Of a DNA stretch of 24,289 nucleotides, positions 8,444 to 16,930 are shown one piece after another. Below the pieces are notes generated by a model that saw nothing but the letters and a program-made list of their open reading frames with translations, searched no databases and was not told the DNA's origin. The DNA is from CAYFJO01 sp964343305 (GTDB lineage: Bacteria; Planctomycetota; Planctomycetia; Pirellulales; Pirellulaceae). The DNA lies in contig CAYFJO010000136.1 in assembly GCA_964343305.1 (NCBI GenBank), positions 1 through 24,289 of the forward strand, read 5' to 3'. Positions within the stretch are counted from its first letter, which is position 1, and each line of letters starts with the position of its first letter. Both the position numbers and the translations under genes were made by a program.

Positions 8444-11400
8444 GTGGCAATTCAAGCAACAAGATCCGCGGAACCGATTCCCGGCTATACGCTCCGAGAT
8501 CGAATCGGTGCCGGCGGCTATGGCGAAGTATGGTCGGCGGACACAGCCGGTGGTTTGACCAAGGCAATTAAGCTGGTCTACGGCTTCCTGGATGACGACC
8601 GGGCCGCTCGCGAAATGAAGGCGCTGACCCGCATCAAGGAAGTTCGGCATCCGTTCTTGCTGTCGTTGGAACGCATCGAGGTGATCGACGGTCAGTTGGT
8701 GATTGTCACGGAGCTGGCCGAAGGCAGTTTGAAAGATCGCTTTGACCAATGCAAACGCGATGGCATGGACGGGATTCCGCGGGAAGAACTGCTGCAGCAC
8801 ATGCGAGACGCCGCCGACGCGTTGGATTATATGAGCGAACGTTTTTCGCTTCAGCATCTGGACGTCAAACCGGAAAACCTGCTGCTGGTCGGCGGCCGAG
8901 TCAAAGTGGCGGACTTTGGGTTGGTGAAAGAGTTGCACGACGTAACGGCGTCGATCATGGGTGGCCTGACGCCGCTGTACGCGCCGCCCGAATCGTTTGA
9001 CGGCCGGCCCAGCCTGCACAGCGACCAATATAGCCTGGCGATCGTCTACCAAGAAATGTTGACGGGCGCCATGCCGTTTCCCGGGACGACCGCGGCACAA
9101 TTGGCGACACAGCATCTGCACAGCAAGCCGCGCATCGCTGCCTTGCCACCGAACGACCGGGCCGTGATTTCCCGCGCACTTGCAAAAAAACCCGATGATC
9201 GATTCGGCTCGTGCCGCGAGTTGGTCGAGGCCCTCTGCCGGTCCAACGACGACCCAAGCGCAAGTCCGCCCCCCGATACCAACGCGGCCAGCCACTCCGG
9301 CTCAACGAATCGCATCGCACACGGCGAGTCGGCCAACCGGTCTTCCGCCGCGATCAGCGCTGTATTGCCCGATGCCAAACCGACCGGCGGTTCTTTGCTG
9401 CCACCCGTGGATCCGTCACCCAAGATCCAGCGAGGCGACGCGGTTCAGTTGGACGAGAGTGCTGTTCGACTGCGGCCCACGTGCGTCGTAGGAATTGGCG
9501 GCATGGCGGGACGCGTGATGCTGGGATTGCGTCGTCGGTTGCGCGATCGCTTGGGCGAAGTTCAGGCATTGCCAGCCCTGCAAATGTTGCTGGTGGACAC
9601 CGACGTCAAATCATTGATCAGCACGACGCAAGAGGCCGACGACGCCAGCCTCGATCCAAACGAAACGCTGGCCATGCCATTGCGACGGCCACAAGACTAT
9701 CGCAACAATTCCAAAAAACTGACGCAATCGTTGAGCCGCCGATGGTTGTACAACGTCCCACGATCGCTCAAGACCGAAGGGCTGCGGCCATTGGGCCGGC
9801 TGGCAATGATGGATCACGCGGACCAACTGTTCGACCGTTTGCGACAGTCCGTTCAGGCTTCGATCGCGCCAAACGCCATTGCCCAGTCGGTCGAGTCGTG
9901 CGAAGCCGAATTCAACAGCCAATCGCCACATGTCATCGTCATTTCGTCCATCGACGGCGGCACCGGCAGCGGCATGGCGATCGACATGGGCTACGTCGTT
10001 CGATCCGTGCTGCGAGAACTCGAGTTGGATCACGCCGATGTCACGGGCGTTCTGCTTCACGCCACCGGACGAAATCCAGCGGCCAACGAGTTGGCGATTT
10101 CGAACGCCTACACGTGCCTGTGCGAACTTGCCCATCACGGACGGTACGATCGCAAGTATCCCGGCGACCCATCGTTGAGCATTACTCCTTTCCCGCGCGG
10201 CACCGCAGCGTTCGACACGAGCTATGTGGTTGACCTCGGTAGTGAATTGAGCGACGAACAGTACGACACCGGCGCGGAACAGGTGGCCGAGTATCTTTAC
10301 TTGGACACGGTGACGTCGTGCGGCGCGTTGTTAGACAAACTTCGTGACCAGGACCAGGCGCCCCCGGCCGGGGCCAGCAGCTTGCCACAGGTTCGCACAT
10401 TTTCGCTGGTCCACATCGGCATTTCCAACGCAGCGATCTTGCCCTCGGCAACCAATTCGCTTTGCAAGCGCGTCGTGCAAGGCTGGTTAGGCGATCCCGT
10501 GAACTGGGATCTTTCTTCGTCGATTCCCACAACGACCACCTCCAGTGCAACGCGAACTCGAACCCGAACGCAACCGCGGTCCGATGCCCACATCATCGAA
10601 GAAATGAATCAGGCCTCCCAGAATCACCTCAAGCAAGTTGGACTCGGTTTCGACGCCGTCTGTGACACGGTTCACAACGAGATCTATCAGCACTTGGGCC
10701 CGTCGCTGCAAGAGACCGTCGACCAGCTTTTGACTGAATCGTCCAACTTCGGCACCCACCACGAGTTCTTCGCTCATGTGCTCCAAGAAATCGATTTTCA
10801 ACTGGGCATTCGTGACGAGGAAGGCCGCTGGTGCGATTCGCCGCTGCTGGCCCAGCCTCGTGACCTGATCGCGGGACTCGACCAGTGCGGCAGCCAATTG
10901 GGCAACGTCATGGTCCAATGGATTCTGTCGCTGGTGGACGAGTCGCAATACCATTTGCGTGGAGCCCAACAAGCGACGCGTTGGTATGACCAACATCTGG
11001 CCGCGCTGCGTGACGATGCGCAGCAAGCCGAACAAAAGATCAATGGCGAAATCGTTCATCTGTATGAAGAGCTGACCGGCCCGCCGCCGACCGACAAAAA
11101 CGCGCGTCGCGCGGCCGCCGAGAACCCCTCGCCACAACAACGCATGGAGCAGTATCAGCGATTGCGACTGTTCCGTTTGACGTTGCACGGGGTGCGTCGA
11201 GTGGTGACGGCGCTTCGCACGCGTCTCGAGGAGACGTCGGAATGCCTTCAAGACTTGCGGCGCGTGTTCACGGAAATGACTCAGGAGTTCGAATTCAGCA
11301 ATGCGGCCGTTCACCAGACGTCGAGTGCTGAATCCGAGTTGGACGAAGTGGAAGAGCTGTCGGAGGCGTTGTCCGACCGCGTTCACGGCCAGATTTCGGA

Positions 11401-11917
11401 GTTGGCCACTAAGTTGGACGAGGAATTTCGCAACGATTTCTTGGACGAATTCGGCGGACTGCGCGGCACGTTGGGCCAGGACGTCAATCTGTACAACAAC
11501 ATCTCCAGCGCGCTGCGGCGAACAGCGCGCGAGTTGATCATGGCCGCGCAAGAGAACGATGACATCATCAGCATGGTTCTCCCGCCGGACGAAGACCCGG
11601 AGAAATCGGTTCGCCGATTGGTTCGGTTCGTCGAAACGGCCACGCCCGAGTTGATCGACTGCGGCGGCACTAAGCGACTGTTGATGGTTGTCCCCAAAGC
11701 GTCCAAATACGACCGCATGAAGATGGTCATCGAGCGGGGTCTGAACGAATCGGTCTCGGTCGCCTACAACAACATTGGCGACGCAGTGTTGTGCTACGAA
11801 TTGGACCAAATCCCCTTGGCCCAAATCGCCGGCAAATTCATCGACAATCGCCGAGACTACGCCGAAATCGCCCCGCGGCTACACGCCCGCAACGATATCA
11901 CCTGGTCGCCTTGGTAA
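8444..11917 (+). CDS. Ser/Thr protein kinase fused to tubulin-like GTPase domain
   Basis: An approximately 1157-aa protein numbered from GTG 8444. Residues ~12-282 are a Hanks-type kinase: glycine loop GAGGYGEVW (22-30), lysine K43, catalytic loop HLDVKPEN (138-145), DFG at 157-159 and an APPE motif. All catalytic residues are present, but HRD is HLD, so it is a non-RD kinase. A Ser/Asn/Pro-rich linker covers ~283-345. Residues ~346-700 look tubulin/FtsZ-like: CVVGIGGMAGR opens a Rossmann-type strand, and GGTGSG (505-510) within IDGGTGSGMAID matches the tubulin/FtsZ T4 phosphate loop. This resembles the bacterial 'tubulin-like' family (Pfam Tubulin_2). The C-terminal ~450 residues are mostly helical and charged, with coiled-coil character. 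No membrane span or PASTA repeat is seen. It is the second gene of an operon with the FHA-EAL gene, whose FHA domain may read its phosphorylation. Targets and polymerisation are unknown. Confidence 0.85.
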   Translation: MAIQATRSAEPIPGYTLRDRIGAGGYGEVWSADTAGGLTKAIKLVYGFLDDDRAAREMKALTRIKEVRHPFLLSLERIEVIDGQLVIVTELAEGSLKDRFDQCKRDGMDGIPREELLQHMRDAADALDYMSERFSLQHLDVKPENLLLVGGRVKVADFGLVKELHDVTASIMGGLTPLYAPPESFDGRPSLHSDQYSLAIVYQEMLTGAMPFPGTTAAQLATQHLHSKPRIAALPPNDRAVISRALAKKPDDRFGSCRELVEALCRSNDDPSASPPPDTNAASHSGSTNRIAHGESANRSSAAISAVLPDAKPTGGSLLPPVDPSPKIQRGDAVQLDESAVRLRPTCVVGIGGMAGRVMLGLRRRLRDRLGEVQALPALQMLLVDTDVKSLISTTQEADDASLDPNETLAMPLRRPQDYRNNSKKLTQSLSRRWLYNVPRSLKTEGLRPLGRLAMMDHADQLFDRLRQSVQASIAPNAIAQSVESCEAEFNSQSPHVIVISSIDGGTGSGMAIDMGYVVRSVLRELELDHADVTGVLLHATGRNPAANELAISNAYTCLCELAHHGRYDRKYPGDPSLSITPFPRGTAAFDTSYVVDLGSELSDEQYDTGAEQVAEYLYLDTVTSCGALLDKLRDQDQAPPAGASSLPQVRTFSLVHIGISNAAILPSATNSLCKRVVQGWLGDPVNWDLSSSIPTTTTSSATRTRTRTQPRSDAHIIEEMNQASQNHLKQVGLGFDAVCDTVHNEIYQHLGPSLQETVDQLLTESSNFGTHHEFFAHVLQEIDFQLGIRDEEGRWCDSPLLAQPRDLIAGLDQCGSQLGNVMVQWILSLVDESQYHLRGAQQATRWYDQHLAALRDDAQQAEQKINGEIVHLYEELTGPPPTDKNARRAAAENPSPQQRMEQYQRLRLFRLTLHGVRRVVTALRTRLEETSECLQDLRRVFTEMTQEFEFSNAAVHQTSSAESELDEVEELSEALSDRVHGQISELATKLDEEFRNDFLDEFGGLRGTLGQDVNLYNNISSALRRTARELIMAAQENDDIISMVLPPDEDPEKSVRRLVRFVETATPELIDCGGTKRLLMVVPKASKYDRMKMVIERGLNESVSVAYNNIGDAVLCYELDQIPLAQIAGKFIDNRRDYAEIAPRLHARNDITWSPW

Positions 11918-11928
11918 GTCGGCAATTC

Positions 11929-11992
11929 GCCACGAAAAACGCAAGAAGACACAGAGAGAACTCTTCTCGTGCATTTTCGTGTTTCTTGTGGC
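11929..11992. repeat. Imperfect inverted repeat, possible dispersed element
   Basis: The 271-bp gap between the convergent kinase and CPBP genes (11918-12188) has no supported gene. It begins with GCCACGAAAAACGCAAGAA (11929-11947), which matches the reverse complement of 11974-11992 at 14 of 19 positions. An inner GAGAGAACTC/TTCTC segment lies between the arms. The CACGAAAA / TTTTCGTG wording resembles short interspersed repeats common in planctomycete genomes; this is from memory and unverified. It could act as a bidirectional terminator for the two convergent genes. Nothing else is seen in the gap. Confidence 0.4.
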
Positions 11993-12188
11993 CATTCATC
12001 GCGAAGAAGGATCGGATTTCTGCCCGATGATTCCCCGAACCAGTCGCAGACCTCGTCCAACTGTGGCCAGTGCTGCCAATCGCGGGCGCGGAGCGAGGTA
12101 TGGACAGAAAGTAGTTCGATGGGTTGTCTGACGCCATGTATCGGCCCCTTGGTTGATTTTCTCAACATGGAAGATCAACGCACGGATT

Positions 12189-13298
12189 TCAAGTCGACTG
12201 GTCGGAGGCGGTTTCACGCGTACTTTGCCGCGCCAAGATCGTTGAGAAAACGATGATGAACAACACGTTGATCAGTGTGCAGGCGGCGGAGGCTTCGAAG
12301 CCGAATTGGCCGCCGGTTAGCCAGTCGCTGGCTCCCGGCTCTGTGCCCAGCAGACGATCGAGTTGTTGTTGGATTGCCGCGGCCCAAGCGGGCGGCTGTT
12401 CGACAGGTGCCACGTTGAAGTAGCCCGGAATTTGCAGGCCGCTGACCGGGATGCCAAACACTACGCCCTGTGTGAAATTCCAGGCGAAATGCATCGCTGT
12501 GGGAAACCAAATATTGCCGCTGACGAGATAGGCCAGCGCCAACACCAGTCCAGCGCCGAACAAGTTCAATGCGACAAACGGTGATGTCAACGCGTGCGGA
12601 TTTGCGGCGTGTACGAGGCAAAACACTGCGGAAGAAAACACAACTCCGAAGATTGGCTTTTTGATGTCGACCAGGTTTTGCAGCAAGTAGCTGCGGAAGA
12701 CGATCTCTTCAAAGAAGGCCATTGCGATCAGGACGGGGATCATGACGAGCGAGATCGTCGCGAAGGACGAAGGTGACGTTTGATAACCACCCAGCAAAGC
12801 GATCAGCCCCACGCCCACTCCGATCGCCAAAACTCCCGCCACAAAGCCGACGAATGTTGATCCACAGGTGTTGAACGAAAAACCAACAAAGCCCATCGAA
12901 CGGATCGTGCGCCGGTCGAGCCACTTACGAAAGGCGAGCACCACTATCAACGCGCCGACCATGAGTGGCAACGCCGTTGTCGCGACGATTTCCAACAAGT
13001 GGACTTGCGCAAATGTCTCGATCGTGGACAGGGCTTCGTCGGCGTCTTTCAGGTCTTTCAATTCCCCGGCCCACAGCATATAGGCAATAAGAACCAGACC
13101 AAGGGCTAGGGCGACACCAAAATACATCACGCCCATCACCACCCCAAACAGAAGAAACCGCCAAACGGTGCGCAGCCTTCGATGGGGATCGACGAAGAAT
13201 CCAGCAACCGGATCAGGCAAGTCTTTCGCTTGCCCTTCCTGCAGACAAGGCAGCGGCGGCTGATAGGGATTTTCACGTTCGGGCGGGATTTCGCTCAT
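12189..13298 (-). CDS. CPBP family intramembrane metalloprotease
   Basis: A 369-aa polytopic membrane protein with hydrophobic segments at about 46-76, 98-124, 146-170, 180-196, 214-232, 240-262 and 338-356. The CPBP (Rce1/Abi-like) glutamic/metal motifs are present: FFEEIVFR (E197, E198, R202), FCLVHAAN (H230) and HFAWN (H270, N274). These residues cluster within the membrane to cut substrates in or near the bilayer; the family includes CAAX-type and bacteriocin-immunity proteases. About 45 soluble Pro-rich residues precede the first span. Its ATG overlaps the stop of the upstream protease gene by four bases (ATGA, 13295-13298), so it is very likely translationally coupled and the last gene of the protease operon. 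The substrate is unknown. Confidence 0.9.
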   Translation of the reverse strand: MSEIPPERENPYQPPLPCLQEGQAKDLPDPVAGFFVDPHRRLRTVWRFLLFGVVMGVMYFGVALALGLVLIAYMLWAGELKDLKDADEALSTIETFAQVHLLEIVATTALPLMVGALIVVLAFRKWLDRRTIRSMGFVGFSFNTCGSTFVGFVAGVLAIGVGVGLIALLGGYQTSPSSFATISLVMIPVLIAMAFFEEIVFRSYLLQNLVDIKKPIFGVVFSSAVFCLVHAANPHALTSPFVALNLFGAGLVLALAYLVSGNIWFPTAMHFAWNFTQGVVFGIPVSGLQIPGYFNVAPVEQPPAWAAAIQQQLDRLLGTEPGASDWLTGGQFGFEASAACTLINVLFIIVFSTILARQSTRETASDQST

Positions 13299-14854
13299 TC
13301 GCCTAGACTCAACATCGTCCGGCTGACGACAACAGGAGCTTTGTTCAGTTTCAGCGGGTTGTCACCAAATTGAACATAGCGGCCGTTGTGGTTCATGCCT
13401 AGGATGAGCAAAAACTCCGCTGGTTGCGGTTCGAGGAGCAGTCCGTCCAGCGGAATGAACACCGATTGCTTTGAACCGGAAAGTTGCACCATCATCCCGC
13501 GCGATCCATCGTCGCTACTGACAAGACGCTGGACCGTCGCGACAAAAAACACACCGCCCGCCCGCTGAATTTGTTGCAGCGCGTACTCGTTGATAAACGC
13601 CGAGCTTTCCAAAAGCGGGCCCTTCACATTTCGCAACTCCAACTCCACTTCGTCGGCGGCTTGGATCAATTCGTCTAGCAACGATTCGTCCAGCGTTGCG
13701 GCATCCCCATAACTACCGGGGAAACGTGCAACGGTGACGAGACATGCGAGCTGCTGCAACGCCTGGTATTGATCGCCGGTCGAGGGTGCCCAGTGGAATT
13801 GCTTCGCCTCGTCAAACAGGTTGCGAATTCGATCGGGCGACAGCCGCTCGAAACGGGCCGTGGTTTGGGCTTCTTTGGTAGCGTATTCTTCCAGCGCCGC
13901 CACGTGGGGCAACGGTCGAGCGAGTAAATCGTGTAAATGCTCGGCTCCCAACGCGTAGCCGAATCGCGTTTGATTGTCGACCCAAGTGTTGATGCCAAGG
14001 ACCTCGCCGCGGCGGTTCAACAGCGGGCCGCCGCTGTTGCCTTCCGACAGGACTACCGTGTGTTGCACCCAACGGTGATCGCGATTGGATTTCATGTGCC
14101 CCACGACAAAACGACGCGATCGATCCGGAAGCTGCGATGTGGTGAGCACTTGGCTGACCTTGCCGTCATAAGGCGAAAACGACAGTCCATGCGGATGCCC
14201 AATCGCGACAACTTCGGACAATGGCTGCGGCTTTTTTTCGATCTGCAGGCGCAGCGGACTCAGATTCTGCGGCGCGTTGCGAAGTTTCAAGATAGCCAGA
14301 TCGACTTCCGGCTCGACAGCGACGTAGCCTTCGATTTCATAGCTTGCGCCGTTTTTGAAATACACAGAACCGGTTGTAGCCTCGGACACGACGTGATAGT
14401 TCGTGGCCACCAATCCCGTTGAATCGACAACGAATCCAGAGCCCAAACTGTTCGCACCCGCGGGACCACCGGATTTAATCTGAACGATGGAGTTTTCGAT
14501 GGACATGAGTAAATCCGAACGGTCATCGGCTGTGCCTTGCGCAGCATTGGCGATCGGCTTCGTTTGCTTTGGCCGTTGGGTGCCGGAATTGTTTTCAGGC
14601 TTGGAAATCGAGGGAGCGGACAGGTCCATGCTCGCAACGATCCCCACGAACAAGGCGACAAGTGCGAACAGTCCTAGCCAGCGGACAAAACGCGCGATCG
14701 GAGCCCGCTGGCCACGGCGTGCTTGATGACTGAGGGCATCTGTGGCACCAGAAATATCCACCGTTGAGATGTCGGGAAGCTCGCTCTGTGGAAGTGCCCC
14801 CGCCTGCGGATCGAACTCGTGATCGCACTGCGGACACTTGGTCGGTTTTGGCAT
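13295..14854 (-). CDS. Membrane-anchored trypsin-like (S1C/HtrA-type) serine protease with N-terminal zinc-ribbon remnant
   Basis: A 519-aa protein. Residues 7-10 are CPQC, a single knuckle of an MJ0042-type zinc ribbon; the partner Cys pair is absent. One membrane span lies at ~56-76, followed by a linker. The protease domain (~115-300) carries the full triad: H154 in TNYHVV, D185 in DLAILK and S274 in EGNSGGPL. No PDZ domain is seen. Instead ~330-519 is a C-terminal region shared with the upstream paralogue (APSTGDQYQALQQLA here, PRTAGEYESLRKLA there). The protease likely faces the envelope side, with a cytosolic N-terminus. The gene is 40 bp downstream of its paralogue and overlaps the CPBP gene by 4 bp. 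The start is the ATG at 14854, with only a weak purine-rich site. Confidence 0.88.
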   Translation of the reverse strand: MPKPTKCPQCDHEFDPQAGALPQSELPDISTVDISGATDALSHQARRGQRAPIARFVRWLGLFALVALFVGIVASMDLSAPSISKPENNSGTQRPKQTKPIANAAQGTADDRSDLLMSIENSIVQIKSGGPAGANSLGSGFVVDSTGLVATNYHVVSEATTGSVYFKNGASYEIEGYVAVEPEVDLAILKLRNAPQNLSPLRLQIEKKPQPLSEVVAIGHPHGLSFSPYDGKVSQVLTTSQLPDRSRRFVVGHMKSNRDHRWVQHTVVLSEGNSGGPLLNRRGEVLGINTWVDNQTRFGYALGAEHLHDLLARPLPHVAALEEYATKEAQTTARFERLSPDRIRNLFDEAKQFHWAPSTGDQYQALQQLACLVTVARFPGSYGDAATLDESLLDELIQAADEVELELRNVKGPLLESSAFINEYALQQIQRAGGVFFVATVQRLVSSDDGSRGMMVQLSGSKQSVFIPLDGLLLEPQPAEFLLILGMNHNGRYVQFGDNPLKLNKAPVVVSRTMLSLGE

Positions 14855-14874
14855 CTCTTTTACTCAAAAATGTA

Positions 14875-14895
14875 GGACGGACTGGAAATCCGCCT
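14875..14895. repeat. Single REP-like palindromic unit
   Basis: The 21-bp segment GGACGGACT, GGA, AATCCGCCT matches the unit seen at 18581-18636 (GGACGGATT, 3-nt spacer, AATCCGTCC) with three changes outside the spacer. It occupies most of the 40-bp gap between the paralogous protease genes and ends on the stop codon of the upstream one (14895-14897). It is preceded by GTA, as is the 18581 copy. It forms only an imperfect hairpin. Confidence 0.55.
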
Positions 14896-16754
14896 TACTG
14901 AGGCTCGCCAACCAGGTACTTGGCACGGATCAGCATCGCCGTTCTGTCTGGGATGTCCGCGCCGTCCCCTTTCATCACCACCTGAATCTCCGGATCCCTT
15001 GTGCCGAGGATTCGCCAACGCGTTCCCTTCTTGAGCGCATCCGCGTTTTCGCCGACGGTCAACACGACCCACGTTTCGGTTCCAATTAACTCAAAAACAA
15101 CGGTCTCTTCGTCATCGATTTTTTGCGACTCGATGGCCGGCATCACGACTTCGGCGTAGGCAAAGAATCCAAGCTCTGGCGATTCTAAACTCGCGCTGGC
15201 CATCTCGTTGAAGTCGGCAAGTTCGGCGGCTGTGGGCCACGCGGTGTTGCTCAGTTCGTCCAGCACGCCTTGCGAAAAGATGTCCAACAAACCTCGCAGT
15301 CCCTCTTCAATCGTTTCGTCGTCCTTTTTGATCTGAGCCTCGGTCACGTGATGCGCGAGTTTCCGCAGCGATTCGTATTCACCGGCCGTGCGAGGCAGCC
15401 AACTCATCTTTTTCGCGTCTTCGTGCAACTGCTTGATGAGATCGACCGACGTGAGCGTGTTGGGTTTGGGCGGGTCCATCGGCTCGGTCACGGGCTCGGC
15501 GTTTGGCAGCGGAGTCACGTCACCCGTAGCCGCATCTTTCAACGCGATAAGATGTTCAATCGGGATCGCGTAACCATTGGCCGAGTTGGGGTTCAGACGC
15601 ACGTTCATCCCAATCGCTTCACCCTTTGTATTCAACAGCGGAGCGCCACTGACGCCCGGAATCACTTGCACGGTGTGCTCGATCAGGAAGAGGTCGGTCG
15701 TTTCATCGAGCTGCCGCTCGCGCAAGTAAGAATTCAGACCGGGCGACATCCGCTGTACCGAAATGGCCTGCTCGATGCGACAAGCGGCATACAAGCCGTC
15801 ACCGTTGGACGCGTAGCCCGCTGCAATCATCACGTCGCCCGCCGTGGGTTCGTAGTCTGGCGTCAGCGGCATTTTCGAGAAGCTGTCCTCGTTCTCGATG
15901 GCCAGGATCGCGAGGTCGTGTTGCGGATCGGTCGCAATCAGCCCGGTCACTCGCGCCAACTTCGGAGCAACCGATTCATCCACGACGCCAAGGCTGACAC
16001 GAATCGACTTGGCGTCTTTGATCGTGTGATAATTCGTCGCGACCCAACCTCGTGTGTCGACGACAAATCCGGATTCAGAAATCTTCCCCGTGTCCGTCTC
16101 AACCGCAATGTGGCAAATGAACGGCAAGACGTCTTCCCACAACCGGGCTAAATCATCGTCCGACGGGATCGGCGGCAGTGCAGGTTCCCGCGTATCGTCG
16201 ACATCTTCCGGTTCGTCGAAGTTTGAATTCTCAACGACGTCGTTGTTTTCGGGCGGTGGCGGAGCCGGTTCCGCAAACGGATTGATGACCGCAACGGCCG
16301 CAACGCACAAAATGACCAGTACAACCAACAACGATGTGATCGCAATCATCGGCGCATTGGAGGCTCGGCGAGGCCGAGGGGGAGGCAGTGGTTCCGATGA
16401 CGGTTCGCCCGGCGGCGGCCGGTGGGCCGGCATGAAAAACGGATCGGCGGGCGGTTCGTCGTCGAGATCGTTCGGCGGAGCTTGGGGGATTCGCGTGGGG
16501 ACGCGTTGGGCGACTTGGCGGGGTAACGGAATCTTGGGCACGACGCAGACCGCTTCTCCGTTGGTCGATCGATCGCCGTTGGTCGACACGGGCGGCGGTT
16601 CGCCGCTGGCATGAGTCGTTACGGATTCTACCGGCGCGGACTTCGGCGCTGTAAAAACGTTGCCGCATTCCGGGCACTTCCCCTTCTTGCCACCGTAGCG
16701 CATCGGCACATCAAAATGGTGCTCACAAGCGGGACATTCAATCGGAATGGACAT
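14895..16754 (-). CDS. Membrane-anchored trypsin-like (S1C-type) serine protease with N-terminal zinc ribbon
   Basis: A 619-aa protein from ATG 16754; a TTG 12 codons upstream is possible but less likely. An MJ0042-type zinc ribbon at 7-34 has two Cys pairs (CPAC, CPEC). A long Pro-rich, disordered stretch follows (~40-130), then one membrane span (~135-157) and an acidic linker. The trypsin-like domain (~200-405) has H243 in TNYHTI, D280 in HDLAIL and S369 in PGVSGAPL. The usual GNSGGP is altered to GVSGAP, but the nucleophile stays. The C-terminal ~200 residues are homologous to those of the downstream protease, so the two arose by duplication. It probably begins the operon protease-protease-CPBP. 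The Shine-Dalgarno site is weak (GAAGAG, 12 nt away). The substrate is unknown. Confidence 0.87.
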   Translation of the reverse strand: MSIPIECPACEHHFDVPMRYGGKKGKCPECGNVFTAPKSAPVESVTTHASGEPPPVSTNGDRSTNGEAVCVVPKIPLPRQVAQRVPTRIPQAPPNDLDDEPPADPFFMPAHRPPPGEPSSEPLPPPRPRRASNAPMIAITSLLVVLVILCVAAVAVINPFAEPAPPPPENNDVVENSNFDEPEDVDDTREPALPPIPSDDDLARLWEDVLPFICHIAVETDTGKISESGFVVDTRGWVATNYHTIKDAKSIRVSLGVVDESVAPKLARVTGLIATDPQHDLAILAIENEDSFSKMPLTPDYEPTAGDVMIAAGYASNGDGLYAACRIEQAISVQRMSPGLNSYLRERQLDETTDLFLIEHTVQVIPGVSGAPLLNTKGEAIGMNVRLNPNSANGYAIPIEHLIALKDAATGDVTPLPNAEPVTEPMDPPKPNTLTSVDLIKQLHEDAKKMSWLPRTAGEYESLRKLAHHVTEAQIKKDDETIEEGLRGLLDIFSQGVLDELSNTAWPTAAELADFNEMASASLESPELGFFAYAEVVMPAIESQKIDDEETVVFELIGTETWVVLTVGENADALKKGTRWRILGTRDPEIQVVMKGDGADIPDRTAMLIRAKYLVGEPQ

Positions 16755-16853
16755 GGTGACGGTCGTCTCTTCGTGGCTTGCCCCTCGCAAGCCGGCATTC
16801 TGTTCACCTTTCTATCCTAACGCAGAAGAAAAAATCGAACAACAATTCACACC

Positions 16854-16922
16854 AACTTCCGAAGTCTTCCGAAGTTTGAATCAGTGCCAAGACTTCCGAA
16901 GTTTAAGAAAACTTCGGAAGTC
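16854..16922. repeat. CTTCCGAAG repeat cluster with perfect 14-bp hairpin
   Basis: CTTCCGAAG occurs three times directly (16856-16864, 16866-16874, 16893-16901) and once inverted (16912-16920). The last two form a perfect 14-bp stem (16891-16904 with 16909-16922) around a 4-nt loop. It starts 9 bp beyond the stop of the PrsW gene on the minus strand. It is a strong candidate for a 3'-end hairpin, although no T-run follows, so a classic intrinsic terminator is not claimed. The rest of the 176-bp gap (16755-16930) shows nothing clear. Confidence 0.75.
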
Positions 16923-16930
16923 GGGATGCC

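Noticed and set aside
7997..9295. 432-aa open frame on the minus strand
   Set aside because: It covers the end of the FHA gene and the kinase domain in antisense; both sense proteins have clear family motifs.
10487..11824. 445-aa open frame on the minus strand
   Set aside because: Antisense to the helical C-terminal half of the kinase-tubulin protein; no ribosome binding site or recognisable domain.
15270..16151. 293-aa open frame on the plus strand
   Set aside because: Antisense to the trypsin-like domain of the larger S1C protease, which is strongly supported.
16891..16922. Rho-independent terminator
   Set aside because: The stem is strong but neither strand has the T-run that should follow, so it is reported as a palindromic repeat instead.
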